64,000 nt of DNA from Pyrinomonadaceae bacterium (GTDB lineage: Bacteria; Acidobacteriota; Blastocatellia; Pyrinomonadales; Pyrinomonadaceae): the NCBI GenBank assembly GCA_014380365.1, contig JACMJZ010000003.1:169598-233597 (forward strand). The letters are read 5' to 3'. A program made the translations under genes and the position numbers. The stretch's first letter is position 1. The number at the start of each line of letters is the position of its first letter. This document shows, piece by piece, positions 21,801 to 32,246 of the stretch. The notes below the pieces were generated by a model, which worked only from the letters and a program-made list of their open reading frames with translations, did not search any database and had not been told where the DNA came from.

Positions 21801-22229
21801 AGGACATGTATAGCGAGACTTGTGCCACACCGTGACTGGTTCTCGGGCGTTGATGGGTAACTGCACAGGAACAGGCGGGTAAGCTGCTTCGATTCGCCGG
21901 ATTCTTCCATTGCGCAAGTCCAATCAGAGGGCAGGCTCTTCTATCTGTTTGGGCAGTCTTGCTATCCGAGAAGATAGGTCGAAGAAAGAGGGAGAGGCAT
22001 CCGACTCGAAGAGAACTCAAGACGCTGAAACAACGTGGGTGGCAAAATGACTACGCAGTTGCCACGGTCAGTCTTTCAGAGATTTACGGACCGTGTACGC
22101 GTTGTCAGGAACAATCATGTAATAGCTATCGAACTGAAACGGAATGCACAACAACTCTAATACTACCCAACAGGGTAGCGTCTGCAATCGGTCAAGATAT
22201 TTACGTAATCTTTTGCAATGGGTTAGCTT

Positions 22230-22336
22230 AAAGTCCGCGACTTTCATGTCGCCGGTGATTGAGTTTCACCAAGAAAAGTCCGCAACTCTCATGTCAAAGT
22301 CCGTGACTTTCATGTAAAGTCGGCGACTTTCATGTC
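22230..22336. repeat. Four ~20-21-nt repeats AAAGTCCGCGACTTTCATGTC with internal dyad
   Basis: Units at 22230-22250, 22275-22295, 22296-22315, 22316-22336; AAAGTC..GACTTT dyad in each (imperfect in unit 2); degenerate copy near 21709. Confidence 0.85.
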
Positions 22337-22371
22337 GCTGATCATTTGGCGGTGTTAGTTCGAGGAGAAAC

Positions 22372-23484
22372 TCATATACGCATCGGCATTACGACGTACT
22401 TGTAGTCGTACTCGCCGCCCTCGGCTGGTCGTAACTGCGCCTGGGAGTTTCCGTCCTTGAATTCAAAAGCGACTTTCCCTTCGCCAATCACATTGAGAAA
22501 ATCCTGGAGGTATTGCGCGTTGAAGCCAATGTCAGTTTCCTCACCGCTGTAGTCCGTCTGCACTGATTCGCTTGCTTCTCCCTCTTCGGCATTCTGGGAG
22601 CTAATCACCAGTTGATTCGGTTCCAGGTGAAAGCGAATCGAGCGAGACCTTTCATCGGCCATCAGAGCCACGCGTCGAATGGATTGATTCAATAGAGCGC
22701 TGTCAAATTCAACCTTCTTGTCGTTGGTCTTGGGCATAACCATGTCATAGTTTGGAAATTGCCCGTAGAGCATTCGCGAAATCAAAAGACGTTTGCCAAC
22801 TTCAAAGAAGATGTGATTAGCATCCATCCAGATGTTTATATCGCCTTCATGACCGGCTGCAATTTTCGTCAACTCCGCGAGCGTCTTGCGCGGAATCAGC
22901 GTATCGATTGCTTCGCCTGCGCCGTTCTTGGAAGTGCCTTTTCGCTCAATATAAGCAAGGCGGTGACCATCGGTAGTCACCATTTTTGCACCTTCTGCAT
23001 CCATGATGAGCTTCGCGCCTGAGAGCGTATAACGCGACTCTTCCTGCGTGATTGCGAAGATTGTCCTGTCGATGAAGGTCTTAATCACAGCCGCCGAAAT
23101 CATTGTTGGGGCAGACTTGGTAGAGGGTACTTCTGGGAACGCATCTTTACTTACGCCCACCATCTTGAACTTGGTTTTATCGCAAGTAACCGTGACCCAG
23201 TCGTTGGCTTCCTTCTTGAAAGTTACCTGCGCGTCGGGCAGGAGTCTCGCGATTTCAAAAAGTTTTCTTGCTTGCACGCAGATGGATCCTTCAGTTGATA
23301 TATCAGCTTCCATCTCACAACGGATGGTCGCTTCGAGATCTGTCCCGGTAAGCCGAATCGTGTGATCGCCGATATTCTCGATAAGGATGTTTGAGAGTAC
23401 CGGGATGGTGTTTTTCTTCTCAACAACACCCTGGACGAATCCAAGTTCGCGTTGAAGGTCTTGTTTACTGACAACAAATTGCAT
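22372..23484 (-). CDS. dnaN: DNA polymerase III beta subunit (sliding clamp)
   Basis: MQFVVSKQDLQRELGFVQGVVEKKNTIPVLSNILIE...; C-terminus YKYVVMPMRI. Confidence 0.97.
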   Translation of the reverse strand: MQFVVSKQDLQRELGFVQGVVEKKNTIPVLSNILIENIGDHTIRLTGTDLEATIRCEMEADISTEGSICVQARKLFEIARLLPDAQVTFKKEANDWVTVTCDKTKFKMVGVSKDAFPEVPSTKSAPTMISAAVIKTFIDRTIFAITQEESRYTLSGAKLIMDAEGAKMVTTDGHRLAYIERKGTSKNGAGEAIDTLIPRKTLAELTKIAAGHEGDINIWMDANHIFFEVGKRLLISRMLYGQFPNYDMVMPKTNDKKVEFDSALLNQSIRRVALMADERSRSIRFHLEPNQLVISSQNAEEGEASESVQTDYSGEETDIGFNAQYLQDFLNVIGEGKVAFEFKDGNSQAQLRPAEGGEYDYKYVVMPMRI

Positions 23485-23836
23485 GTTCGACTCCTTAAGC
23501 TTCGCTCCTTCACTCACAACCATAATATGATTTCCTCGGTGCTTTCTGTTTCTAATCTAGAAATAACTATTTATATATTTCTAGTAGTAGTAGTAGGGCC
23601 TGTTGAGATGTGGAAGCAGCACTCATCTTCCGTAAACATGCCTACAATGTGTTCTTGCTTACCAGTGGAATTCGAAACGAGAAAACCGCTGCGCTGTTTA
23701 AAACTCCCTGCGAGGTAGTCATTCTATTCTTTTCACAGGCTGAGTTCCAGGTAGCTTGTGGAGAGATTCTTTTCATACTGCTTTTTTAAGTTTCCGGGTA
23801 TCCGTGTGCTAGTAAATCTTGTGGAAAAGATGACCA

Positions 23837-25291
23837 CTATTTCTGGAGGGACTCCGAGATATCCAGCAGCAGCCTGTGAAAACTTGAGTCAGCGGCGGAT
23901 AGTAATTGAATCTTTTCACACGAGTGCATGACCGTCGTGTGATGCTTTCCGCCAAATGCCCTGCCTATTTCCGGGTAACTGTGTTTCGTTAATCGCTTGC
24001 AGAGATACATGGCAATCTGCCGCGGGAAAGCAAATTGACGAGCGTTATTTTTCGAAACCAACTGTTCAACCGTTAACTTGTAGTTGACAGCGACTGTCTT
24101 CTGGATCTGCGGGATGGTAATGACCCCTGAATCCTCATCGCCGGCGATATTTCGAATAGCATCCTGGACAATGTCCTTTGAGATGGGAAGGCCCCGCAAA
24201 GAGGAGATCGCTACCAGGCGAATCAGCGAACCTTCCAACTCCCGAACATTGTTCTTAACGCGGGTAGCGATGAGAAGCGCTACGTCATCCGGAATAAAAA
24301 CACCCATCGTCTCCGCCTTACGCTTGAGAATGGCTACCTTAGTCTCGAGATCGGGTGGTTCGATGTCAGCAATCAGCCCCCATTCGAAGCGGGAATGTAA
24401 CCGTTCTTCCAGCGTAGGTATTTCGCGCGGAGGACAGTCGGAGGTAATCACAATCTGTTTCTGAAGTTCATACAGAGTATTAAAGGTATGGAAAAACTCT
24501 TCCTGCGTGCGTTCTTTGCCGGCCATAAACTGAATATCGTCGATCAGCAGCACATCAACCGAGCGGTACTTTTCCCTAAACGCCTGAGTCTTGTCATAGC
24601 GAATCGAGTTGATCAGTTCATTCATGAAGCGCTCAGAAGATAGGTAACATAGACGCAGATGAGGATTTCGCTGCTTTATCGCGTGACCACACGCATGCAT
24701 CAGGTGGGTTTTGCCAAGCCCCACTCCTCCATAGAGGTAAAGTGGGTTGTAGGTCTTTCCCGGCGCTTCCGCTACCGCCAGGGACGCAGCATGGGCAAAC
24801 TGATTGCACGACCCGACAACGAAACTGTCAAAAGTGTATTTAGAGTTTAGAGCCGGATCGAAAGCAACTAGCTTTGCCGTCACCGGTTGATTCTCCGCGC
24901 TCGGAGTAGGCGAGGACGTTGTGGCGGCAGCGTGAGTAACAGTCGAACCGTCCGGCTCGTGAACAGTCGCCTGCTGGGCTATCAGTTGAACAGCAGGTTG
25001 TACTGAGTGCTGGGCAGGAGCCCTGAGTTCTTCCGGGAGTCCCCAGTCCACCGCATAGCCATCAAGGCTGAGTTCCCCGAAGGACTGATCGATCAAGTTC
25101 GCGTAGTTAACCTTGACCCAATCTCTCACCACTTGATTAGGCGCTCTTAGCCGAACCAGGCGGCGTGACTCATCGATGCCTTCGAATCGGATTGGATTGA
25201 ACCAAGTCTCAAAACTTTCTCCCTGAAGTTTGGTTTTGATTGAGCGAAGGACACTGTCCCAAAGGTTGGTTTCAACAAGACTCATCATCAC
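23837..25291 (-). CDS. dnaA: Chromosomal replication initiator DnaA
   Basis: PLYLYGGVGLGKTHLMHACGHAI, VLLIDDIQFMAGKERTQEEFFHTFN, C-terminal SYPEIGRAFGGKHHTTVMHSCEKI. Confidence 0.98.
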   Translation of the reverse strand: MMMSLVETNLWDSVLRSIKTKLQGESFETWFNPIRFEGIDESRRLVRLRAPNQVVRDWVKVNYANLIDQSFGELSLDGYAVDWGLPEELRAPAQHSVQPAVQLIAQQATVHEPDGSTVTHAAATTSSPTPSAENQPVTAKLVAFDPALNSKYTFDSFVVGSCNQFAHAASLAVAEAPGKTYNPLYLYGGVGLGKTHLMHACGHAIKQRNPHLRLCYLSSERFMNELINSIRYDKTQAFREKYRSVDVLLIDDIQFMAGKERTQEEFFHTFNTLYELQKQIVITSDCPPREIPTLEERLHSRFEWGLIADIEPPDLETKVAILKRKAETMGVFIPDDVALLIATRVKNNVRELEGSLIRLVAISSLRGLPISKDIVQDAIRNIAGDEDSGVITIPQIQKTVAVNYKLTVEQLVSKNNARQFAFPRQIAMYLCKRLTKHSYPEIGRAFGGKHHTTVMHSCEKIQLLSAADSSFHRLLLDISESLQK

Positions 25292-25740
25292 TGGTTCGAT
25301 AGCTTTCGAGAATCAAAGGCCTCTTTGAACTAGACACGCGGTTTAGAAAGGCGGCGGGGGTATCCCCAGGTTTTGACTGGTAGTTACCAGCGACCAAAAC
25401 TGTTACAGCCCAAGTTATTCACAGGCTTTTCCGCAGCTTTGTGGAAAACACCACGAGCTTAAAGTAAAGCTTTAAGATGATATTTATCAATTACTTACAA
25501 GGACTGAGCTGAACGTGCCGGAGACTAACACACAGGTTCCGTTTGGGCAAGACAGCGTCAGGGATAAAACACTCAGGAACTCTCACGGCGTTCAAAAGCT
25601 ATCTCCAGGGTCGCGAAATTAGTCTGACATCAGCTCTAGTTTTCCCGTTATTTGCATGTTGGTCGACTGGAGGCATTCTTGACAGTTAGGTCTACTGGCG
25701 GCTAGTCTTACGGGTTCTTTTTTGGGGGAGAATTATAACT
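25292..25740. other. oriC: Candidate oriC (dnaA-rpmH intergenic region)
   Basis: Between divergent dnaA and rpmH; DnaA-box-like TTATTCACA (25415-25423) and TGTGGAAAA (25440-25448); AT-rich stretch with CTTAAAG...CTTTAAG dyad (25458-25476). Confidence 0.6.
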
Positions 25741-25887
25741 ATGTCCAAGCGAACTTTTCAGCCTAACAACCGGCGTCGAGCCAAGACACATGGGTTCCGA
25801 GCCAGAATGGCGACTAAAGCCGGCAGACTCGTCCTGAAGCGACGACGTGCTAAAGGTCGTCATCGCCTGACGCCCGCTCACTACTAA
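25741..25887 (+). CDS. rpmH: 50S ribosomal protein L34
   Basis: 48 aa [48 protein letters not shown]; too short for the ORF track. Confidence 0.98.
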   Translation: MSKRTFQPNNRRRAKTHGFRARMATKAGRLVLKRRRAKGRHRLTPAHY

Positions 25888-25901
25888 ATCCTTTGCAGTT
25901 A

Positions 25902-26258
25902 ATGAAGGCGTATCTGCGCGGAAGCCAGGATTTCCAAAAGGTCTATAAGCACGGCAAGCGTTACGACAGCTCACTGATGACTGCATTCGTCCTGCCGAAT
26001 AGGTTGTCTCAGGATAGACTTGGAATCACAGCGTCGCGCAAGGCTGTCGGAAATGCTGTTCAGAGGAATCGAGCTCGGCGACTGCTCAGAGAGACCTTTC
26101 GTTTGAGGAAGTCTTCACTCGTCGGTTTACAAGAACACTACGACTGGGTAATTAACGCTAAGCGTCGATTACCATCTTTCAAAGTGACCGCGGCGATTGA
26201 GGAATTTGAAAAATTGGTTGCACGAGTGGCGAATGAAGAGAACAAGAGCAGAGACTAA
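25902..26258 (+). CDS. rnpA: Ribonuclease P protein component
   Basis: [29 protein letters not shown] motif; downstream of rpmH. Confidence 0.95.
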   Translation: MKAYLRGSQDFQKVYKHGKRYDSSLMTAFVLPNRLSQDRLGITASRKAVGNAVQRNRARRLLRETFRLRKSSLVGLQEHYDWVINAKRRLPSFKVTAAIEEFEKLVARVANEENKSRD

Positions 26259-26284
26259 TCCCGGAAGTACGGGTATGCATCTAC

Positions 26285-26494
26285 GTGAAGTCAGTACTCA
26301 TCGCATTTCTTAGGTTTTATAAACTGGTCATCTCGCCGTTTCTTCCAGCTTCTTGCAGATTCTCTCCAACGTGTTCGCAATATGCCGTCGAGGCAATCAA
26401 TCGATATGGCGCCCTAAGAGGTAGCTGGATGGCGCTGCGCAGACTGCTGCGTTGCCACCCTTTCAGTCCAGGCGGCTACGATCCGGTGAAGTGA
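26285..26494 (+). CDS. yidD: Membrane protein insertion efficiency factor YidD
   Basis: [58 protein letters not shown]. Confidence 0.97.
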   Translation: MKSVLIAFLRFYKLVISPFLPASCRFSPTCSQYAVEAINRYGALRGSWMALRRLLRCHPFSPGGYDPVK

Positions 26495-26550
26495 CGATGA
26501 GGCAAAGACCAGTTTGAAGCCGGACGACAGGGCTACCGATTTTTAACTAA

Positions 26551-28434
26551 ATGCAACAAAAACGGCTAATAATCGCTCTTTTGATCTCCACCGTGATACT
26601 TTTTCTGTGGAGTTATCTGATTCCGCAACCAGCGCCGCCGAGCCCGCCGCCTGCAACCCAACCCAGTCCACAACAGACGGTCACACCGCCTGCTGAAGCC
26701 GTTTCATCGCCATCAGTTTCTCCTGTCGCTCCATCCGACGCTCGGAAAACGACGACGCCGGCAAGTGCAGCAAGTGCAACGCCCGAGCCTGTGATCTTGC
26801 ACCCACATCGCTCGCTGCTGATTAGGAGCGCGCTCTACCAGGCGAAGCTTGATAGCCGCGGCGCGGAAGTGGTGAGCTGGATAATCAGCAAGAATAGAGA
26901 CAGCGGTCATGAAGTCTATTCGGTGGCCGGTAACAGGAAAGCGCGCATACCGCTCGAGTTGGTTTCGCAAGAAGGCCTCAAGAGGCAACCTCGCGAGGCG
27001 CCGCTTCAGTTACTAACCGGCGATGCTGCAGTCGATAGCATTTTGTCTTCGAGAGATTACGCGATAGAAGGCGTCGATGCGGGCACGGGCGATGCTGAAG
27101 TTGTACTTGGAGCTGCCGAGAAGAAGCGAATAACGTTTCGACTCACGGATAAGGCAACCGGCTTGGACGTCGTAAAGACGATGGTCTTTGACGCCGATCG
27201 TTACAGCGTCGACTTGGAAGTAACGATCAAGCGAAGCGAGAAAGTTGTTCCGCAGGCGAAGGTCAGAGTTGGGCCGAGCATCGGTGACCAGGGCGTCAAA
27301 CATTACACGTTCTACTCAGTCGCTCCGGAAGCAATCGTTGCTGCGGGTAGCGGTGAGGTTGAGGTCCAACGCTTTCTGGCGCAGTCGATTAACGAGAACG
27401 CGAGTAACCCGGATCGCATGGGTATCGCAGGACCCATCGACTGGGCGGGCGTCGGTGACACCTACTTTGCCATGGTGGCTGTGCCCTCGAAGCGGCTCGA
27501 AGGTCTGGAGTTTCAGACCACGCAGTATGACTATTCAGGAAACGGTAATCCTGAGAAACGATACCTAACCACAGCCTGGGTGCCTATTCCTGCTGATGGC
27601 TCGCTCACCGAGGTTTATGCGGGTCCCAAAGACCATTATCTCCTGACCGAAGCAAGCCAGAATATTAGCCAAATCGTTGGGCGATCCGTAGATCTTGAAG
27701 GGCTGATCGACTACGGTTGGTTTAGATGGTTGTCGCGACCGCTGGCAGTTCCCATCCTGAAGTCGATCAAATGGCTGAGTCAGCTCACAGGCAGCTACGG
27801 CGTCGCGATTATCCTGTTCACCATCGGTATTTATTCACTCTTCTTTCCTTTGAAGTGGCGCTCTTCCAAAGCGATGAAGAAGGCGCAAAAGCTTGCACCT
27901 CGAATGAAGGAGTTGCAGGAGAAGATCAAGGGCATGAAACAAAACGACCCGCGGCTAAAAGAGCTGCAGGTCGAGCAACTGCGTTTGATGAAGGAGGGAA
28001 ATCCTCTTGGCGGTTGTTTGCCGTTGCTGATTCAAATGCCTTTTCTGTTTGCGCTCTACAGGGCAATCACTATCTCGCTGGATTTTCGTCATGCCACTTT
28101 CTTGTGGCTTCCGGATCTTTCGGCCGGTGATCCGTTTCATATCCTGGAAATTTTGATGGCCGGCACAATGATAGTCTTGCAGTTGATAACCCCAGCGCCG
28201 TCCGCTGACCCGCTTCAACGGAAAATGATGGCCATTGGAATGCCTCTCTTCATGTTGTATATCCTTTGGGGTGCCCCAGCAGGCTTGCTACTATACTGGC
28301 TGGTCGGAAACATCGTCGGTTTCAGTCAGCAGTTTATTATCAACAGATTGACCCAAACTCCAGACGACGTGCCACCGCCTGCGAAGCCAACCTCAAAGAA
28401 AGGAAGAGCAACGCCGAAGCCATCCCCAGCCTGA
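26551..28434 (+). CDS. yidC: Membrane protein insertase YidC
   Basis: MQQKRLIIALLISTVILFLWSYLIPQP; KWLSQLTGSYGVAIILFTIGIYSLFFPL; NPLGGCLPLLIQMPFLFALYRAI. Confidence 0.97.
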   Translation: MQQKRLIIALLISTVILFLWSYLIPQPAPPSPPPATQPSPQQTVTPPAEAVSSPSVSPVAPSDARKTTTPASAASATPEPVILHPHRSLLIRSALYQAKLDSRGAEVVSWIISKNRDSGHEVYSVAGNRKARIPLELVSQEGLKRQPREAPLQLLTGDAAVDSILSSRDYAIEGVDAGTGDAEVVLGAAEKKRITFRLTDKATGLDVVKTMVFDADRYSVDLEVTIKRSEKVVPQAKVRVGPSIGDQGVKHYTFYSVAPEAIVAAGSGEVEVQRFLAQSINENASNPDRMGIAGPIDWAGVGDTYFAMVAVPSKRLEGLEFQTTQYDYSGNGNPEKRYLTTAWVPIPADGSLTEVYAGPKDHYLLTEASQNISQIVGRSVDLEGLIDYGWFRWLSRPLAVPILKSIKWLSQLTGSYGVAIILFTIGIYSLFFPLKWRSSKAMKKAQKLAPRMKELQEKIKGMKQNDPRLKELQVEQLRLMKEGNPLGGCLPLLIQMPFLFALYRAITISLDFRHATFLWLPDLSAGDPFHILEILMAGTMIVLQLITPAPSADPLQRKMMAIGMPLFMLYILWGAPAGLLLYWLVGNIVGFSQQFIINRLTQTPDDVPPPAKPTSKKGRATPKPSPA

Positions 28435-28468
28435 TTCAGGTAAACGCTCTATGGGTTTCTAAACGAAC

Positions 28469-28927
28469 ATGCAACAGATTTGCTCCGACGCCGGCGGTTT
28501 TCTGCAGAGAATATTTGAAGGGACAGGACTGAGTCTCAAAGTCACGGTTAACGAAAGTCCGACCGAGTGCTTACTGGACCTAAGCGGGCCTGACGCGGAA
28601 CTATTGCAGGCAGAGGGTGGAGAGCTCTTGCAGGCACTCCAGCATCTTGTGACCCAGGCCTTTGGACGATTGCTTCCCGAGGGTCAACGCCTGGTTTGCG
28701 ACGTCGAAGGGTTTCGTGCGACGCGCGAGGCGGAACTACGCGCAATGGCTAACCATGCGGCGACTCGTGTTCGCACGAGCGGAGCGCCATTTGTTTTCGG
28801 TGAGATGAACTCCAATGAGCGGCGAATTATTCACCTCACATTAGCCGACGCCGAAGACCTCTTTACTGAGTCAGTGGGAGAAGGATCGGCTCGAAAATTG
28901 CAAGTCTCCCTAAAGGCTTCTAAGTAA
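28469..28927 (+). CDS. Jag/KhpB-like RNA-binding (KH-R3H) protein
   Basis: R3H segment FGEMNSNERRIIHLTLADAEDLFTESVGEGSARKLQVSLK; located between yidC and mnmE. Confidence 0.85.
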   Translation: MQQICSDAGGFLQRIFEGTGLSLKVTVNESPTECLLDLSGPDAELLQAEGGELLQALQHLVTQAFGRLLPEGQRLVCDVEGFRATREAELRAMANHAATRVRTSGAPFVFGEMNSNERRIIHLTLADAEDLFTESVGEGSARKLQVSLKASK

Positions 28928-28963
28928 TTATTTCAGCGGTCCTTTCCTGCGTTTCCAACCGCG

Positions 28964-30316
28964 ATGGATACCATAGTCGCAGTCGCAACCCCATCTGGTC
29001 GTAGTGCGATCGCTTTGATCAGGTTGAGTGGTCCACGATCAGTCGATATCCTCCGATCTCTAATTCACGACGAACAATTCACTCCCGAACCAAATCGCGT
29101 CTTACTGAAAAGAATGATCACTGAGGCCGGGGAAGTTCTCGACTACGCACTCGTCAGCTATTTTGCAGCACCCCATTCCTTCACGGGTGAGGACATGGTT
29201 GAGATTAGTTGTCACGGCTCGCCGGTGATTGTCAGACAGATTTTGGATCTCACCCAGATGTTTGACGCTCGTCTGGCTGGCCCAGGTGAGTTTACGCTTC
29301 GCGCCTGCAAGAACGGAAAGATGAATCTCACCGAAGCCGAGGCGATTCGCGATTTGATCAACGCGAGGACAAGCGCCGCGGCGGTTCAGGCCACACGCCA
29401 GCTGAGCGGAGAATTGTCGAGTGCCCTGCTTCCGAGCAAGCAGCAACTGATCAGCGTGATTGTGACGTTAGAGTCTGCGCTGGAATTTGTCGAAGATGAT
29501 CTGCCTCAGGTTCAACTCGCTGAGATGCAAGCCCGCCTGGCTCAGATCCAAGTTCAGATCAAAGATCTCGCGGACACCTACTCAACTGGCCATCTCTTGC
29601 GGGACGGAATTAAGTGCGCTATTATCGGCCGCCCAAATGTCGGTAAGTCGAGTCTTTTCAATAGGTTACTTCGTCTTGACCGGGCTATCGTCACTGATGT
29701 GCCGGGAACAACTCGAGACAGCCTTACCGAGTCGATCAGTTTGCAGGGAATACCAGTCTCCCTGACGGATACCGCTGGCATTCGTAAAACGGGCGACAAG
29801 ATTGAAGCCATTGGCGTTGAGCGAACGCATCGCGCGATAGCAGACGCTGACCTTCTTATAGTGGTCGTCGATGGTTCGACAGAACTTTTGCCCGAGGACT
29901 TAGCGGTCCTCTCCCAAGCCAACGAAACGTCGCATATCGTAGCGGTGAACAAGTGTGACCTACGCCAAGGCTCCGACATCGTAAATCAACTTAGCCGTCA
30001 GTCTAGGTTGGTCCATCTTTCTGCTTTGACCGGCGAGGGCCTCAGCGCTTTGACTGCTGCTATACTGGAGCCATTCGGCAGGGTCGATTCGGAAGGCGCC
30101 GGATTATTAATAACGGACAGTAGACACTATGACCTTTTACGGCGCGCCCAACACTCGGTCGGGCAGGCAGTGGAACTAATGGATGAGCGCGCTGGCGAAG
30201 AGCTGGTGCTGATCGGCTTGCACAATGCTCTGAGGTTCCTGGGCGAGATAACCGGTGAAACCACGACTGAGGACCTCCTTTCTGAGATTTTCAGTACCTT
30301 CTGCATAGGCAAATAG
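28964..30316 (+). CDS. mnmE: tRNA uridine-5-carboxymethylaminomethyl(34) synthesis GTPase MnmE
   Basis: IVAVATPSGRSAIALIRLSGP; GRPNVGKSSLFNRLLRLDRAIVTDVPGTTRDSLTE; C-terminal IFSTFCIGK. Confidence 0.97.
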   Translation: MDTIVAVATPSGRSAIALIRLSGPRSVDILRSLIHDEQFTPEPNRVLLKRMITEAGEVLDYALVSYFAAPHSFTGEDMVEISCHGSPVIVRQILDLTQMFDARLAGPGEFTLRACKNGKMNLTEAEAIRDLINARTSAAAVQATRQLSGELSSALLPSKQQLISVIVTLESALEFVEDDLPQVQLAEMQARLAQIQVQIKDLADTYSTGHLLRDGIKCAIIGRPNVGKSSLFNRLLRLDRAIVTDVPGTTRDSLTESISLQGIPVSLTDTAGIRKTGDKIEAIGVERTHRAIADADLLIVVVDGSTELLPEDLAVLSQANETSHIVAVNKCDLRQGSDIVNQLSRQSRLVHLSALTGEGLSALTAAILEPFGRVDSEGAGLLITDSRHYDLLRRAQHSVGQAVELMDERAGEELVLIGLHNALRFLGEITGETTTEDLLSEIFSTFCIGK

Positions 30317-30318
30317 CA

Positions 30319-32202
30319 ATGGCTTTTGATGAAGTTTTTGATGTGATAGTGATTGGAGGCGGCCACGCCGGTTGTGAGGCCGCCTCTGCTGCCGCTCGAC
30401 TAGGGTCGACAACGGCATTGGTTACCTTGAACCTGGATCTCATCGGCCAGATGTCTTGTAACCCAGCGATAGGCGGCATAGCAAAAGGCCACCTCGTCCG
30501 CGAGATAGATGCGCTTGGCGGGATCATGGCCCGGGTAATTGACCGCACGGGTATCCAGTTTCGGTTGCTAAATCGATCGAGAGGACCGGCGGTCCAATCG
30601 CCTCGTGCGCAGGCGGACCGGGCTCTTTACCGGAAGGAAATGCGTGCGACGCTAGAGAGCACGCCGAATTTGGAGTTGCGGCAGGGAATGGTTGTCGATC
30701 TGTTAGTCCGCCAGGGAAGAATCCAGGGTGTGGTAATGCAGGACGGCCGAAGGATGGCAGCGAAAGCGGTGATTATTGCTGCCGGGACCTTCCTCAACGG
30801 CTTGGTGCACACGGGTAGACGTACCTACACAGCAGGCAGGGCCGGTGAACCCGCTTCGATCGAATTGGCAGAAACCTTGAAACGCTTAGGTTTCCCAGTG
30901 GGTCGACTGAAAACCGGAACGCCTCCTAGGCTTGACGGTCGAACAATTGACTGGAGCGCTTTCGAAAGCCAGGACGCAGACGAATCTCCCGTAGCCTTTT
31001 CGTTTTCCACCGATCGAATAGATCAGCCGCAGATTAAATGCTACATCGGATACACGACAAATAGTCTGCACGAAGCAATTCGCGAGAACCTGCACGAGTC
31101 GCCGCTCTATTCAGGCCAAATTAAAGGAACCGGACCACGTTATTGTCCTTCGATTGAGGACAAGGTGGTCAAATTTGCCGACAAGCAGCGTCACCAGCTG
31201 TTTTTGGAGCCTGAAGGACACGATACGAACGAGGTTTATCTAAACGGCTTTTCGACGTCGATGCCGGCAGGAATGCAGCAACGCTTCGTTCGCATGATTT
31301 CTGGACTGGAAGAAACCCAGATCATCCGGCCTGGCTATGCGATTGAATATGATTTTGTTGATCCCAGAGAACTCGGCGCTGACCTCCAATGCCGAAGGGT
31401 TCCAGGCCTCTTCCATGCGGGCCAGGTAAACGGCACCACAGGATATGAGGAAGCCGCGTGTCAGGGGCTGCTGGCCGGAATAAACGCGGCTCGGCGAGTT
31501 CAGGGCCGTTCCGCTTTTCGGCTGGGCCGAGAGGAATCCTATATCGGTGTGCTGGTTGACGATCTTATAAGGCAAGGAGTTGACGAGCCCTATCGGATAT
31601 TCACCTCTCGAGCTGAATATCGCCTCGCGCTCCGGCATGACAATGCTGACGCTCGGCTGAGGAGATACGGGCGTGAATTGGGCTTGGTCGGTGACCAGGA
31701 TTGGGAAAGATTCAATCAACGCCGAGACCGCATTGCCAAAATTGAGACTGCTCTGCACGCAACAAAGTTGAAGAAGAGTGACACTGCCTATCGAGCAGCC
31801 AGCGAAGCTATGGGGGGCATTGATTTGGGCGACTCCATCGCGTTGTCGGATTTAGCCAAGCGGTCGGGCGCAACCCCTGACATGATATTCAGATTGCTGC
31901 CTCACGACGTCCAGACGACCACGGATCGTAGCGACCTCGAAGGGGCCTTAGCTGACAACCTCTATTCGGGATACATCACAGCACAAAAAGCGGTCGTGGA
32001 GCGTTTGCGCCACCACGACTCAGCGGTGATCCCAGCGAGGTTAAATTTTAGGGAATTGAACGGACTATCGCATGAAATGGTAGAACGCCTTGAGCGCGTT
32101 CGACCCCGAACGTTCGGCGAAGCGCGAAACATACCTGGCCTGACCGCAGCCGCCCTCTCAACGCTCTTCGTGAGCCTAAGTATAACCTCGGAAGCAGCTT
32201 AG
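30319..32202 (+). CDS. mnmG: tRNA uridine-5-carboxymethylaminomethyl(34) synthesis enzyme MnmG
   Basis: VIVIGGGHAGCEAASAAARLG; GLFHAGQVNGTTGYEEAACQGLLAGINAA. Confidence 0.97.
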   Translation: MAFDEVFDVIVIGGGHAGCEAASAAARLGSTTALVTLNLDLIGQMSCNPAIGGIAKGHLVREIDALGGIMARVIDRTGIQFRLLNRSRGPAVQSPRAQADRALYRKEMRATLESTPNLELRQGMVVDLLVRQGRIQGVVMQDGRRMAAKAVIIAAGTFLNGLVHTGRRTYTAGRAGEPASIELAETLKRLGFPVGRLKTGTPPRLDGRTIDWSAFESQDADESPVAFSFSTDRIDQPQIKCYIGYTTNSLHEAIRENLHESPLYSGQIKGTGPRYCPSIEDKVVKFADKQRHQLFLEPEGHDTNEVYLNGFSTSMPAGMQQRFVRMISGLEETQIIRPGYAIEYDFVDPRELGADLQCRRVPGLFHAGQVNGTTGYEEAACQGLLAGINAARRVQGRSAFRLGREESYIGVLVDDLIRQGVDEPYRIFTSRAEYRLALRHDNADARLRRYGRELGLVGDQDWERFNQRRDRIAKIETALHATKLKKSDTAYRAASEAMGGIDLGDSIALSDLAKRSGATPDMIFRLLPHDVQTTTDRSDLEGALADNLYSGYITAQKAVVERLRHHDSAVIPARLNFRELNGLSHEMVERLERVRPRTFGEARNIPGLTAAALSTLFVSLSITSEAA

Positions 32203-32206
32203 CCAT

Positions 32207-32246
32207 GTTTCACGTGTCCCAAAGCGCGTCCCGGGACACGTGAAAC
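32207..32246. promoter_or_regulatory. parS: parS-like inverted repeat / hairpin between mnmG and parA
   Basis: GTTTCACGTGTCCC-12 nt-GGGACACGTGAAAC, perfect 14-bp arms; each arm carries the TTTCACGTG/CACGTGAAA core of parS. Confidence 0.6.

Noticed and set aside
21751-22020. 89-aa minus-strand ORF
   Set aside because: Its C-terminus is encoded by the 20-nt tandem repeats and no domain is apparent
22230-22336. Direct repeats near dnaN as a CRISPR array
   Set aside because: Units are almost contiguous with no unique spacers of constant length and no cas genes
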